From: Breviolum minutum Mf 1.05b.01
Lineage: Eukaryota; Sar; Dinophyceae; Suessiales; Symbiodiniaceae
Direction: 5' to 3'
DNA: 64,000 nt
Assembly: GCA_000507305.1 (NCBI GenBank)
Contig: DF239087.1
Location: 217,234-281,233, forward strand
The position numbers were made by a program, and so were the translations under genes. Each line of letters begins with the position of its first letter. Within the stretch, counting starts at the first letter, position 1. The notes beneath the pieces are model-generated. The model was given only the letters and a program-made list of their open reading frames with translations. It was not told where the DNA came from and did no database searches. Of this stretch, positions 10,441 through 21,182 are shown in pieces.

Positions 10441-10850
10441 GTCACGACGTTACCCTTTTTTTGACGATTCTGAACGGTCGAAGCAAGTCACTAATCTAGA
10501 AAAAAATCCTGAAGTGATTTCAGTTTGTCTTATGTTTCATGGGAAGAAATCTGGAAAAAAACAGTTGAGATATGTGAGTATATGCGGATATACAGTATTT
10601 GAAACAATAGCAAAGAGTGAGAGATTCTTCAATATCAACTGCGCTGGATCGCTTGAAACAACAGTCGGGGTCCGGCTTGCTCCCTTGCTCCGTGAGGCCA
10701 CGAAGGTTGAAAATCTTGAAATTTTGGGCCCGAAAAAAATCCGGCGGTTGCTTTAGTAGGGATTCCCAAAGGGATTCCTATGTGATTTCAGATTTCTTTG
10801 TAAAAAAGGTAGCATAAGCGAAAACAAATCAGCCAAGATTGATTCTTCAT

Positions 10851-11030
10851 TCATTTGACACAGTGAAGCGCATGGCATTGAGAGAGAACCACATATTCGC
10901 GAGGCTTGGAGTCACTAAATTTCACAACCCAACGAGTGATCCGGAGAAGCATCATGACAACTTGACCTTTTTGATATTTTGAGGGCAACTTTGACTGATT
11001 CATCCACCTCAAACTTGCTTTCAACAGGAA
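10851..11030 (-). CDS. Possible C-terminal exon
   Basis: The minus strand is open through RWMNQSKLPSKYQKGQVV, MMLLRITRWVVKFSDSKPRE and YVVLSQCHALHCVK to TGA at 10851. No recognised domain. The exon at 11130-11247 lies upstream on the same strand. Confidence 0.45.
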   Translation of the reverse strand, partial: FLLKASLRWMNQSKLPSKYQKGQVVMMLLRITRWVVKFSDSKPREYVVLSQCHALHCVK

Positions 11031-11129
11031 AATCCTGATTAAATGAACCTTTTTTGAGCTAAAAATAGCCAGAAAAATGTCACTAACAAGTGACAAATTT
11101 GCCCATCCAAAAAAAAAAAACTGAAAAAT

Positions 11130-11247
11130 CTGCGTGGGCCAGTGCTGAGTGGGTCCCACATAAGTGTTTTTCGCAGGCATCCAAATTCTTCTGGACTGCT
11201 CGGTGGAGTAGCGGGTTCACAGAATTGTCCTCTCGGGCCCCGGGGCC
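11130..11247 (-). CDS. Coding exon directly abutting a family A element
   Basis: The frame starts at the first base after CAACAG and reads GPGAREDNSVNPLLHRAV then QKNLDACEKHLCGTHSALAH. The acceptor AG is the last dinucleotide of the family A terminal repeat (CCATCAACAG), so the element forms the 3' end of this intron. Protein family unknown. Confidence 0.55.
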
Positions 11248-11361
11248 CTGTTGATGGCTGAAATCTTGCACCAGTTGAGGTTGGTAGTTTATCTTCCCAT
11301 TATTTGGTAGGGTTTTCATACATCCCAGGTGGTTGTTTAGGATTTCAGCCATCAACAGTAC
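11248..11361. mobile_element. Family A MITE at an exon boundary
   Basis: CTGTTGATGGCTGAAATC at the left pairs with GATTTCAGCCATCAACAG at the right. On the minus strand it begins GTACTGTTG and ends CAACAG, i.e. a GT...AG unit on its own. Confidence 0.85.
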
Positions 11362-11894
11362 CTCCTAGAATGCTGGCTGCTGGCAAGTGAAGATTGAAAA
11401 AATTGGGATCCCGGGGTGAAAAAGAAAGGTGACGTCATCCTGGTTGTGACTGTTGCTGTGAGAGGATTAGATTCCAACCATTTTTCTCCTTCACTATACC
11501 AATGCACCTACTCATGGCAATGGAATGCCTCATGTCTAAATAGACATGTATCTTCAAATGGCCCATTTTTCAATGCTATGTTTTCTTGCCTGGAGTGTTT
11601 TAGTGGCTTCCTACTCAGTTTTTCTTCATGCCATTATTCATCCTACTTCCTTCACGAAACGCCGAAGGGACTCTCGAGTTTCAACGTCTGCTAGCTATGT
11701 CCCATCACAGGTGAATTTCAGCCCATGGCACGCCCCGAATTTATGAAGCCTTTAGAATTTATAATGATCCTACAAGTCGCAGACTATTGGTTGGCTTCTG
11801 GACATCCTAGTGCTTTCAAAAAAATCCTTGATTCTCGAATGACTCAAGCCATCTCCAAATACTTCCGTTGATGGTGCGTTGCTGCTTAGCCATC

Positions 11895-12010
11895 TCCATT
11901 GTTGGCAGACCCCTGGTTCGTGACCATCCCTTTTGTCATAGGGGATTCTCCAAAATCATGCAGCACTGAGGAGCCCATTGACTCAAACCGAAAACCTGCC
12001 GAGTACACAC
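11895..12010 (-). CDS. Coding exon, unrecognised
   Basis: Acceptor GTACTCGGCAG then a frame reading GFRFESMGSSVLHDFGESPM and TKGMVTNQGSANNGDG. A plus-strand frame is also open but is low-complexity, so the minus strand is preferred. Confidence 0.5.
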
Positions 12011-12630
12011 CTCACACCTCCCCAAACAAACCAGGCAAGCAGCATCTCCCACAAAGAAAGATGCCACAAAAAAGAACAACGCAATAAAAAACGGGTCTCA
12101 AAGGGAAATTTTGGGTACCTTTGAAGGGTATCCTAGCAGTTGTTCCCCAGTTATTACCCCATATTGCTCTATACAACCATTACAGTAACTATCAGCAGGT
12201 GCTATATATTTTGAAAAAAAAAAACTCATATTCTCTCCCAAATTCTTTCCGAACCCACCATTTTCCCAAAAATAAAAAACGCCAGGTCTCATTTTGTATG
12301 CAAGATTTGGTCATAAGATGCAAATGTTCAGTGCCATCAGCCATACATGTCAACTTCTTGGATCCATATGATCCAACCAAACGACCTCAAGGACCCGAAC
12401 CAAACGACCAAATGGAGGACCTCAAGGACCCAGCCAGAAACCCCCGGGCCCCCATCCTTGGTGTTGGTGGAAAAATTTTCCTGTGAAAACCAACCCACCT
12501 GTTCACCTAAAAATCTTTGAAAAAAAAAACATGACCTTCTCGAAAAACGTCCGCTGTTGATTGGAATCTGTTGGGAAATGATCTGTGGAAAAAAACATGA
12601 AGTGAAGATATTCTCTGAAAAACTTCACAT

Positions 12631-12732
12631 ACTATTGATGAAGAAATCCTGCACTAGTTGAGGTTGGTAGTTTATCCCATAAACTTACAGGGTTTTATAC
12701 ATCCCAGCTAATGCAGGATTTCTTCCACAGTA
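12631..12732. mobile_element. Family A MITE
   Basis: TACTATTGATGAAGAAATCC at the left against GGATTTCTTCCACAGTA at the right, with the TAGTTTATCCCATAA.ACTTAC core. Confidence 0.75.
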
Positions 12733-13133
12733 GGTAATGACTCCATTTTTGGAATTTCCGGCCCTTCGTTTTCCTAAGAATAGCATATGATACGGCTATA
12801 CATCATTTCAGATGAAATTTTTCAGCAAATCCAAAAGGTGATTATCCCGATCATATCAGATTTCCCTGGATAGCCAAAATCGTTTCTTTGGTTACTCTGA
12901 GCAATGAAGAAACAGGGATCCCGTGAAAGTGTGGGACCCGATTATTGGTTGGGTCGACTACCCAATAATCCTATTAAAACAAGGGGTACAATCCACAAGA
13001 CATCCAGCAAAAAATTATCTTCCAAAGGTTTGGTCATTTTTTTCCGGTCCTTTGGACGGCGTGAAAATTCGTTGGATGTTTTCGGCCAGATGATATGAAA
13101 TTCCACCTGATTTTTTGTTCATGTCCAAGGTAC

Positions 13134-13266
13134 ATGGAAAATAGGACTTGTAGAAAGGCACCCAAGCCACAGCAGTCTCGCAGTCGTCCAGGGACGATGC
13201 GCAACCAAACGGATGAATATAAGGATCGTCTTCAGGATTGCTTTTCTTCAACTTTCGGATTTGTAC
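13134..13266 (-). CDS. Coding exon, good splice sites, unrecognised
   Basis: Acceptor TTTGTTTTGAG at 13268-13267, phase 0, 133 nt, donor GTACCT at 13133. It reads VQIRKLKKSNPEDDPYIHPF, GCASSLDDCETAVAWVPF, then YKSYFP. It has three Cys and an acidic stretch. No family recognised. Both splice sites and the composition support a real exon. Confidence 0.65.
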
Positions 13267-13303
13267 CTCAAAACAAAAAAACACTCCAGTAAACCAACAT
13301 AGC

Positions 13304-13410
13304 CATATGGGGGTTTCCTAAAATAGGGGTACCCCAAAATGGATGGTTTATATGGAAAACCCTATTAAAATGGATGATTTGGGGGTACCATTTGAGGAAA
13401 CATCCATATA
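13304..13410. mobile_element. Family F MITE
   Basis: TATGGGGGTTTCCTAAAATA at the left pairs with TTTGAGGAAACATCCATATA at the right, with nested CCAAAATGGATGGTTTATAT / AAAATGGATGATTTGGGGG. Confidence 0.85.
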
Positions 13411-13559
13411 AGATTCAAAACTGTTCCTGGTAAATACCATGAAAATTCTATTGTTCCATTGCTATGTTAGTTGCCCGGAGTGCAAATGGATTGGCTTCAG
13501 GTTGGTGATGTCGGAGGTTTTTCAGGTTGACTCCAGATGTTCAAAAAAGGTTTCGCCAG

Positions 13560-13735
13560 ATAGACTATTACATAAGAATACTGTATATGATATAAATTAA
13601 TATAAGAATATACCATGCAATAATAAAATACAATACAATACCAATACAAAACAATACAATGCAATACAATAAATATAATATGAAATAATCACTACACTAT
13701 ACTGTATATGATAAATAATAGGTACAGTACAAATA
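13560..13735. repeat. AT-rich ATACAATA-type low-complexity tract
   Basis: Irregular repeats of AATACA, ATACAAT and TATAATA. No gene is seen here. A 74-residue plus-strand frame directly follows (13740-13932) but has no splice or homology support. Confidence 0.7.
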
Positions 13736-14004
13736 AGAAAGAAGAATCTTGTCATGATGTCTATGTCAATGGCTTTTTACCCTGGTCTTCCAGTCATACC
13801 ATGGAGATTGCTCCTGAAATCAAAGACTTTGTCTTAAAGCCTCTCCCAAGCTGCCATGAAAAACACCAGATTGACACCGACATGCCTCATGAACCAAAAT
13901 ACAACATCATAAAGTCAATTGGCCCAGTATGAGAACCAAAGTCTGAAACTATATAGTATTTTACGGATCTTTAAAATCAACCTTCTTCTCAAAAACAAGT
14001 GGAT

Positions 14005-14098
14005 TACCCTCCAGGGAATTAACATATCCCACCTGGGGAAGAGGAAAATCATCTTCAAAACGCCATTTTTGGGGGATATGTTAGTTCCCTGGAGGGTA
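14005..14098. mobile_element. Family B MITE
   Basis: TACCCTCCAGGGAATTAACA at the left pairs with TTAGTTCCCTGGAGGGTA at the right. Core CCCACCTGGGGAAGAGGAAA then CATCTTCAAAA. Confidence 0.9.
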
Positions 14099-14149
14099 CT
14101 ACAAACATCTCTGATGTGGTCCCTCTATTTTTTTTCACATCCAAGACAC

Positions 14150-14290
14150 TGTGACACGTAAGTTGCTGGCCTCCACTAAACTGCTGCGCTTGGAACAATC
14201 AACGGCACTTGGACCTTCAAGCCCTCCCAAAGTGCAACTGAAACCGGCAACAAAACATGTGATTTCCTCCAAGGTGGCAAGGACGTGTGT
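14150..14290 (-). CDS. Possible coding exon
   Basis: The minus strand reads VLATLEEITCFVAGFSCTLG then GLEGPSAVDCSKRSSLVEA and SNLRVTVSW with no stop. Family unknown and splice sites not fixed. Confidence 0.45.
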
Positions 14291-14334
14291 TGTAATATAT
14301 GTGAATATGTGGATATTTACATATATATATATTT

Positions 14335-14485
14335 ACGTATGTATGTAATGTAATGTAATGTAATGTAATGTAATGTAATGTAATGTAATGTAATGTTATG
14401 TTATGTTATGTTATGTTATGTATGTATGTAGGTAGGTATGTATGTATGTATGTAGGTAGGTATGTATGTAGGTAGGTATTTATTA
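14335..14485. repeat. (TGTAA)n, (TATGT)n and (TATG)n microsatellites
   Basis: About ten TGTAA units pass into TATGT and then TATG/TAGG tetramers. Confidence 0.95.
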
Positions 14486-14774
14486 TACATACATGTAGTA
14501 TATATATACTTATATGTGCAAGCCACAAAAAAGACAGGTTATGATGTTCCATAAAATCTTGATTGGTTAACCCTTGTGCCAAACTGGGTAAAATTTCATA
14601 CCCTATTATAATACACAGCAAATGAGCAGGGTATTGGTCATTGCTCATATAACTTCGTTGGACTAGTTGGGAAGATATCATGATGATAACTTCCTCCGAT
14701 TAGGGATTCCTGTGGGCGCAGTTGGAGGAGGGAATTTGTTGCGGCCAAAAACAACTAAAATGCATCACTATTCA

Positions 14775-14879
14775 TACTGTTGATGGAAGAAATCCTGCAC
14801 CAGTTGATAGGTAATGTTTCTCATTATTCACAAGGTTTTATACATCCTGGGTGATGCAGGATTTCAGCCATCAACAGTA
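14775..14879. mobile_element. Family A MITE
   Basis: TACTGTTGATGGAAGAAATC at the left pairs with GATTTCAGCCATCAACAGTA at the right. Confidence 0.85.
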
Positions 14880-14996
14880 GCAACAGATACCTTCACCCTT
14901 CTGCGTGTTATTTGTCTGCTTTCTAAATGCAACAGGTGCCAAATCTTACACAACACCCCCCCCTATTTCACTTAACGTCAACGTCAACGTCAAAGC

Positions 14997-15040
<44 letters not shown>

Positions 15041-15052
15041 AAAAAAAAAAAA
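14997..15052. repeat. (CAA)n then A-run
   Basis: About 13 CAA triplets followed by 15 A. Gln and Val runs translated from it are not genes. Confidence 0.95.
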
Positions 15053-15130
15053 AACAGCTCGCATCTAAAACCCCCAGGCTGCCAGGCCCAAAGCCTTTTA
15101 TTTTTTTGCCATTTTTCCATTTTTCCTTAC

Positions 15131-15191
15131 CTTCTGCAAGACCTTCAGCATCATGCCCAACGCCTACGTCACTCCGAAACGCACTGCACAA
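15131..15191 (-). CDS. Short coding exon with canonical donor
   Basis: The acceptor is GGCTTCAG at 15193-15192 and the donor GTAAGG at 15130. The 61-nt exon reads LCSAFRSDVGVGHDAEGLAE. Family unknown. Confidence 0.5.
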
Positions 15192-15274
15192 CTGAAGCCT
15201 TGGAATTTTGAAAGGATCTACGGTGTGGTCCAAATTAGAATGCCCATTCTTGGGTGTTACAATATTCTTCCCCA

Positions 15275-15375
15275 AGTTGGTGGTTTCAAGCCATTTGAAA
15301 AATATTTGTCAACTTGGATCATTCCCCCAAGTAGGGATGAAAATAAAATTTTGAAAAAAATGAAACCACCAGGTA
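15275..15375. mobile_element. Family H MITE (GGTGGTTTC)
   Basis: AAGTTGGTGGTTTCAAGCCA at the left against TGAAACCACCAGG at the right. Core TCCCCCAAGTAGGGATGAAA matches the other family H copies. Confidence 0.75.
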
Positions 15376-15825
15376 GTTCCTAATTTACTGCTGTTGCAAG
15401 ATCGGTGTTCCCCATTTTTTTCAACTGGTCAAAGTCACGGTTGAAACACACCAGAACGCGCAGAATCGTGTGGAGCCAAACCCATGGGCTGTTTCCAACA
15501 AAAATCCCCCAATTTTTAAGTTCCTAAGGCTATGAAGATGTTGGAACCGGAGGAATCATGTTGAGATTGAAAAGAAGCATGGATCCATATCCAAAAAAAT
15601 TGCAGCAAAGCGCTTAACATTGGTGGTTCAGAGTTAGTGGTTGAGGTTTGTGGTTCGGGGTTGGTGATTATAGCTCAAGAAATCCACAGGAATGGAAATG
15701 GTCACTTGGGGAAATCTGCCTAGAACGGTACATCAACCTTAAAAATCAATCAGCCATTGACTGAGATGTTCACCCCACACAAAAAAACATGCAAAAGGAA
15801 CAAGACATAGTTTTGGTTGTCTGAC

Positions 15826-15947
15826 TTCAAGTGTTCAGCGGCAAGTAGCAGCACCATGACTGCCGGCACCAAAAAACTGGCCATGGCGGCAATAATGAAG
15901 AGGAATATATCACAAACAACCTCTAGGCCGATGCTTGTCGCCTGGCC
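15826..15947 (-). CDS. Membrane-protein exon, unrecognised
   Basis: Acceptor CTGGTTCAG at 15949-15948, 122 nt, donor GTCAGA at 15825. It reads GQATSIGLEVVCDIFLF then IIAAMASFLVPAVMVLLLA and AEHLK. Residues 12-36 form one long hydrophobic segment, so the protein is membrane-bound. The same frame is open further upstream (RPSLENRYPFRRCPSV), which may be intron. Confidence 0.6.
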
Positions 15948-16134
15948 CTGAACCAGTGCACCCGAAGAAACGGACGGACATCGGCGGAATGGGTAACGAT
16001 TCTCAAGTGATGGCCGCAAGTATGTTTACCAGCCCCAAAGCCCCTTGGGGCTTGGGGGTCTTAGTAGCCCTTTACGTATCACAAAGGAATTAGAATGATC
16101 TTCCAATGGGAATATTCACTTTTTGACTGAAAGG

Positions 16135-16290
16135 CGGTGACTCAAGCTCAATGTCCTGGTGATGGGACACATCCCGCAAGATCTTGCGACCATCAAGCAT
16201 TGCAGCCCTTCATGAGGGAGCCTAGTTTCAAGTGTCACGTGTATGGGTTCCGAAGACCGCAAGGTCAACTTGCTGTAATGATTTTTAAGA
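16135..16290 (-). CDS. Probable coding exon, frame unresolved
   Basis: Two minus-strand frames look like protein: KLTLRSSEPIHVTLETRLPH (running on to LQCLMVARSCGMCPITR) and, in the 3' half, MLDGRKILRDVSHHQDIELE. The sequence is GC-richer than its neighbours. Confidence 0.4.
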
Positions 16291-16414
16291 ACCCGACCCA
16301 AGCATCTTCTTTTTTTGTTGCTGCCATTGTTGAGGCCATTTTCTTGGGGAAAAGAGCGGAGAAGCCATGTTTTCACCCCGAGTTTTGTCAAAAAAAAACT
16401 GATTTTGCTGGGAA

Positions 16415-16570
16415 AACCCTCACAGTTCCAGGCAAAGGTCGTTGCCACCGGACCATCACGACAGGCTTTGGGCGAGACTGGTGGTGTTGGGCAGCAATAA
16501 GGTGAAGCCACTGTGTCGGTGCGAGAGCGGCCTGACCCAAGAACTGCTGAGACTACACCACGGTTTGTTG
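16415..16570 (-). CDS. Probable coding exon, frame unresolved
   Basis: One frame reads GVVSAVLGSGRSRTDTVASP then YCCPTPPVSPKACRDGPVA; another reads ALAPTQWLHLIAAQHHQSRP. No family recognised. Confidence 0.35.
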
Positions 16571-16732
16571 ATTTGTAAGTCACGATTTCTACAAGGTCTA
16601 ACACCTTTACTGGGATAAATTGAGATTCTTTGAATGTAAAAAATCGTATGTAAACTTACAAAACACGAACTTTGCGATCCATGTTCTTGCGGGATGACAA
16701 AATACCTTGAGAGCCGAGTATGTTTTTTTGCA

Positions 16733-16734
16733 GC

Positions 16735-16769
<35 letters not shown>

Positions 16770-16770
16770 G
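16733..16770. repeat. (CAA)n microsatellite
   Basis: About 12 CAA triplets, in the same orientation as the tracts at 3420 and 14997. Confidence 0.95.
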
Positions 16771-17279
16771 GAAAGCAACAACTTTTGTGAAAGAAACAAA
16801 AACCTCCACTGTCAAACCAGTCAATCCAACCAGTCAATTCCCACGCCTTTAGAAGCTGAATTGTTCCACTTGGGATCGGTGAGCTTCAAACAAGGGCTAT
16901 AGCATCCAGCTACACTACCATAACCACGGTAGTGTGCCTGCATGTCCTTGGGGGAGAAAAACAAATATATATATATATATACCAAAAAAAGAAGTACCGG
17001 ACAGTTTTTTGGGCGTTTTACAAGAAACCCATGGAAAAAAAGGGAAATGAATCATCTGAACCAGTCCCATCCATTTTCAGAGAGAATGTTAGTTTTTAGA
17101 TTTGGAAGGCAGGAGCGGCCAGCCTTGGCGTCAAGGATTTTTCTTCGTTTCTTGGAAGGGCAATTTCGCTCAAGAAATATCGGTCGAGTCATGTATGTTT
17201 TCCGGTTGCGGGATAATTATGCCAAACGTCAATGTTTTTGGGGGGATCTGTCATCTCCTCAGCAGTTGGAGCAAGCCTT

Positions 17280-17385
17280 TAACCTCCCTAAAACTAAACA
17301 GCACAGTTCGCCCCTGAAAAAATGGGCCTTACGGAAAAGGCCCAAGGATCAATTTTCAGGGGCGAAAATATTGTTTTTCAGGGAT
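17280..17385. mobile_element. Family D MITE
   Basis: ACCTCCCTAAAACTAAACAG then TTCGCCCCTGAAAAAATGG at the left, against ATTTTCAGGGGCGAAAATAT at the right. Confidence 0.65.
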
Positions 17386-17504
17386 GGTCATTTAAAAGGA
17401 TTGTACCTAGTATCACTATTTTCGGGTCCCGGGTGACCTTGGGAGTTTGGAAGTGTCAGGAAGGAAGGCGCCAAACCATCATGAATTTGGTGGCAACAAC
17501 AGAT

Positions 17505-17625
17505 TCACTCCCTGAAACTAACAGCAGTTCGCCCCTGAAACTAGGCTTTAGGCTCCAAAAAGAAAGGAATGTCTTCCAACCATCCATTTTCAGGTGTAAA
17601 CTCGCTGTTAGTTTCAAGGAGTGTA
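17505..17625. mobile_element. Family D MITE
   Basis: CACTCCCTGAAACTAACAGC at the left pairs with GCTGTTAGTTTCAAGGAGTG at the right; inner arms TTCGCCCCTGAAA and TTTTCAGGTGTAAA. Confidence 0.85.
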
Positions 17626-17921
17626 TTCCCCCCCCCAAAAGAAAAACAACTCGGTGTCAAAGTGGTGTTTCACCAATGGGTTTCAACGTAGATACCGCCT
17701 TACGAATCGACGTGGGAATTTTTCCACTCCACGAACCAAGCATCGTATTTCTGTTGACCCAATACTTCATCCGTGGGACACTTTTCAAAGGTCAAACCTG
17801 CCAGATCTGACGGAATTTTGTTTCATAGGGATTTTTGGTGGTCAAAAAAAACCCTTGGGATGTGAAACCCATAGAAATTCATCAACCCATCAAACTCATC
17901 AAAAGACCTGAAAAAAAGGAC

Positions 17922-18020
17922 TCCTTTAAAGGGTATATCTCCTTTTAAAGGACTCTTGGGGAGGTTAAACAGCCAGGGGCCCTACATCTCAAGGGTTTTC
18001 CCACCATTTTACCACCCGGA
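17922..18020. mobile_element. Family N repeat
   Basis: Shares TTAAACAGCCAGGGGCCCTA and the GGTTTTCCCACCATTTTACC arm with 8905-9007, in inverted arrangement. Confidence 0.45.
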
Positions 18021-18244
18021 TGTCAACCTGATCCCCCAAAATTTGCGAAAGAAATGTTTAACGGCTCTTTAAAAAAACTCAAGAAACGGTGACTTCAAAA
18101 CAAGCAACATCTAAAATATCACCCCTGAATTACAAAACTCAATGTATCAAAAAAAACATGTCCATATCTGTGATATCATGTATATTTACAGTATGTATCA
18201 GTATATATCTGCATATGTTTGTTCGTTTTGTCGTGGAAGTTTCG

Positions 18245-18570
18245 CCACGTCTGAAAACACTACAACCACTTTGCAGATTGCCAGATTTGGATCCATATCC
18301 CGTTACATATCATTGAAGGCCTTCCTTGGGGGTCTTCAGATACTAAAGAGGCAAAAGAAAATTGAGGAACTGTCAAAATGAGTTGGCTTTGGGGTATCTT
18401 GCTTTAGCAAGATAGATTCAAAAAGCAACGAATCAATCAATTGGTCGCTGACATTGAACTCACAAGATGAAATTGATGAGGAGACTTTCACGCCACTAAG
18501 GAAACAACACACCCAGGGTGGTTTGATGACGGTTTGGAAGTTAAGTATGCTCCCAAGTGACAAAGCCTTC
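18245..18570. CDS. Coding-like stretch, strand unresolved
   Basis: The plus strand reads IARFGSISRYISLKAFLGG then LQILKRQKKIEELSK to a stop at 18381, and then SKIDSKSNESINWSLTLN, SQDEIDEETFTPLRKQHTQG to a stop near 18572. The minus strand is also open (VKVSSSISSCEFNVSDQLID) after a TTTCCTTAG acceptor. Both strands are plausible. Confidence 0.35.
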
Positions 18571-18599
18571 AATTAGAAGGATTAACTTGTGCATGTGAT

Positions 18600-18930
18600 C
18601 TTAACAGGTAGCTCGCAAACAAAACGAGTTTCTCATTGCTCGCCTTCCCTAATTTGGAGTGTTTCTTACAAAACGTAAATCAATGAACAAATACAAGATC
18701 TGAATGGAAATATGTCCTTGACTGATATAAAAAATGGATGTCTTGTATAAAAATGCATGTCCAAATATATTATAATATATACACGTTATTATCTATATCT
18801 AATCTACATCTTTATATACATGCCATTTGCCCCCAACCTTAAAGAACCACACAAAAAATCAAGCTATAAATCGCATCCCACACATCCGGAAACCTGAACA
18901 ATCAATCTCTGTGGGATGTGCATCATTTGG
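18600..18930. other. Non-coding AT-rich stretch
   Basis: Contains ATATATTATAATATATACAC and similar AT runs. No exon, repeat family or RNA gene seen. Confidence 0.6.
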
Positions 18931-19065
18931 TCCGCTACAGTCGCCGGAGATGGATAAACGAAACGGCAAGGTCCATCCATCCACCTCGCCAAATGGTCGA
19001 ATCTAAAGGGACCCAACAGTTGCCTCCCCCAAAACCAATGGGTACGTTGCTTCCCTCCAAGGAAG

Positions 19066-19173
19066 TACCCTCGGGTAAACTAACATAGCAATGGAAAACC
19101 ACCAGTTTTAATAGGAGATACATCGACTCAAATGGTGGATTTCCCATTGCTATGTTAGTTTACCCGAGTGTAG
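19066..19173. mobile_element. Family C MITE with GT...AG ends
   Basis: GTACCCTCGGGTAAACTAAC at the left pairs with GTTAGTTTACCCGAGTGTAG at the right. On the plus strand it starts GT and ends AG. A plus-strand frame (HPPRQMVESKGTQQLPPPKP) runs up to its left end, but no coding partner is seen on the right because a family L repeat starts there. Confidence 0.85.
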
Positions 19174-19346
19174 CTGGCCTGATAATAGGGGAAACATTTT
19201 TTTCGGGACGATGATGGGCGTCGTAACCCCTTAAGAAAACTTGAACGATGATGGTTTATTAAGGGACAATGGTTGGTAAGGCCGTATGAAGAGGTTATGA
19301 AGCCCATCATTGTCCCTTAATCATCCCCGATTATCAGGCCGGTCAA
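19174..19346. mobile_element. Family L large inverted repeat
   Basis: GGCCTGATAATAGGGG at the left pairs with CCCCGATTATCAGGCC at the right. An inner arm TTAAGGGACAATGGTTGG pairs with CCATCATTGTCCCTTAA. Its left end touches the right end of the family C element with no spacer. Confidence 0.8.
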
Positions 19347-19469
19347 TAATCATACCCTACTACAAATGAAAGCTTGATGGTGGTAATTCCCTCAGGGTCA
19401 TCAGGATGTAAAGGGCTTCTTAATTTTGAGATACCACATAGGCTCTCCGAGATGTTTTCTCATAATGAT

Positions 19470-19620
19470 TCCCTTGTTTTGTTCTGCTTGCTTCTGAGTA
19501 AACAACCAATGGCGAATACATGGTTGCTGGTTTGGCTGTTATAGTATTCGTGCAAGTGCCGACCACCAACATCGACTGTAAGTTCTTCATTCATTTGCGT
19601 TGCTGGTCTGTTGATATTCC
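19470..19620 (-). CDS. Possible coding exon, strand uncertain
   Basis: After TATCAACAG the minus strand reads NEELTVDVGGRHLHEYYN then SQTSNHVFAIGCLLRSKQ. The plus strand also has a hydrophobic open frame (YMVAGLAVIVFVQVPTTN). Confidence 0.35.
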
Positions 19621-20055
19621 AGGACCTTTCAAATTTCCAAATCAAGTTGTTGATTTATAGGGAAAATGCTGAGAAAACCCTTGGGATGGGGGCCCCGGAA
19701 AAGTATCAACCCCATAAACACCTTATATAGTGGGTATTTATTGGGTATATCTTTATGTATGACATCTAGAATCCATGTATGATAACTGCAAATAAAAAAA
19801 AACTTTGAAACACAGTTTCCTGAATTCCATCCCACCCAAATCAGTAATCAACAATCAATAAAATTGAAGTTTCAACCACCAAAAATGACAGAAAAATGAA
19901 TACTGCATCACCAAAAAATATTCAAATTCAACACTTAAATATCTCCCAAAAAAATCACCAAAAAATCAAAAAATCACAGAAAAACCAGAAGGTTGAATCC
20001 TGACATCCAATTTTATCCCACAAATCTTCGACTTGCTCCAAGGTGCTAAGCTTAC

Positions 20056-20135
20056 ATCAATGAAATCACAATCCTTCGAAGAAATGCCACTGCAAGGTGC
20101 TCCTGGCAGGCCGGGAGTCATGCCACGGATGCATC
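20056..20135 (-). CDS. Coding exon with canonical splice sites
   Basis: Acceptor TCAACTCCAG at 20137-20136, then 80 nt, then donor GTAAGC at 20055. It reads CIRGMTPGLPGAPCSGISS then KDCDFID. The opposite strand is also open here, but only the minus strand has matching splice signals. Four-residue spacing of Gly and Pro suggests a loop-rich, probably extracellular protein. Family unknown. Confidence 0.6.
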
Positions 20136-20742
20136 CTGGAGTTGAAAAAAGATATCTTGAAAAATGATGTTTTTTAATCGAATTTCTTAGTGGTTGACAT
20201 GTTTTTGGTTGACAAGTTAACCAGATGTTTTTTTCCCCGTGGTGAAAATTTATGGTTCATGGTGAAAAACCCCAAGTTTACCATATATAAGTATACACAC
20301 ATGTTATGTATATATATTATATATTATATATATTGATAAACACCCCAAAAAAAAAATCGCACCAGAAAACTTGCCCAAAAGCTTTTTCAAGAATCATCTT
20401 CCAAACATCTTCACACCCTACAAGCCGCTACAAGCCCAACATGTCTGACAAAAAAAACTGAATCATTGAGTTTGAAAACTTGAACGGAACTACCAAAACC
20501 CAACACCAAAAGAATCATCTAAAGCAAATTGATTGGTCATCCCAAGCAGTTGTGATCAGAACTAAAGTTAAAGGTGATGAAAGCGCTATTGATAAGGGGA
20601 ACAATATTACTCATACCTTTGCTTTAGTGATTCGCAATTCCTACCCTTCGGTAAACTAAAAATTGCAAAGGATTTTTGCTTTCAATAGGACCTACAGTCT
20701 CAAAGGGTACATGTTCCATTGCTTCCGGAGTGTAACCCTCCC

Positions 20743-20842
20743 TAAGACTAACGTAGCCCCGAAAAACAGGGGGCCCCAAAAAGAAATCTCATCTTCTAAC
20801 CACCGATTTTCAGGGGCAAACTGTGAGTGTCAGGGTGAGCAA
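20743..20842. mobile_element. Family D MITE
   Basis: ACCCTCCCTAAGACTAACGT at the left, the CATCTTCTAACCACCGATTT core, and CAGGGGCAAACTGTGAGTGT at the right. Confidence 0.65.
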
Positions 20843-21182
20843 GCCTAACTTATGATCATCGAGAAGTCAAGCAGCAAGCTCAGCGAAGTGAGTTTTTGAG
20901 TGGAGAAACTTCTGTTAGCTTGGCTCTAAGGAGAGCTCCTTATCACTACTGTTGATGTTAGAAATCTGGTGAAGTCGCCTGCGAACTAGAAAAGAAATAC
21001 CGTGTTGAAACCAAGTAAATAGTCAGGTAAACTACTAAATCAACAGGATTTCAGTCAGATGCTCACCATTTCTATGGTATCTTTAAAAATCTATATAGGT
21101 GATTCCTCTTAGAAATTCTCCATGTTTCATAGGATTTTTGGGAAGGTGGGATTTCGAACTCAACCCAAAAATCAAATCAAAC

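Noticed and set aside
16942-17436. 164-residue plus-strand frame
   Set aside because: It crosses a (TA)n tract and a family D element (17280-17385).
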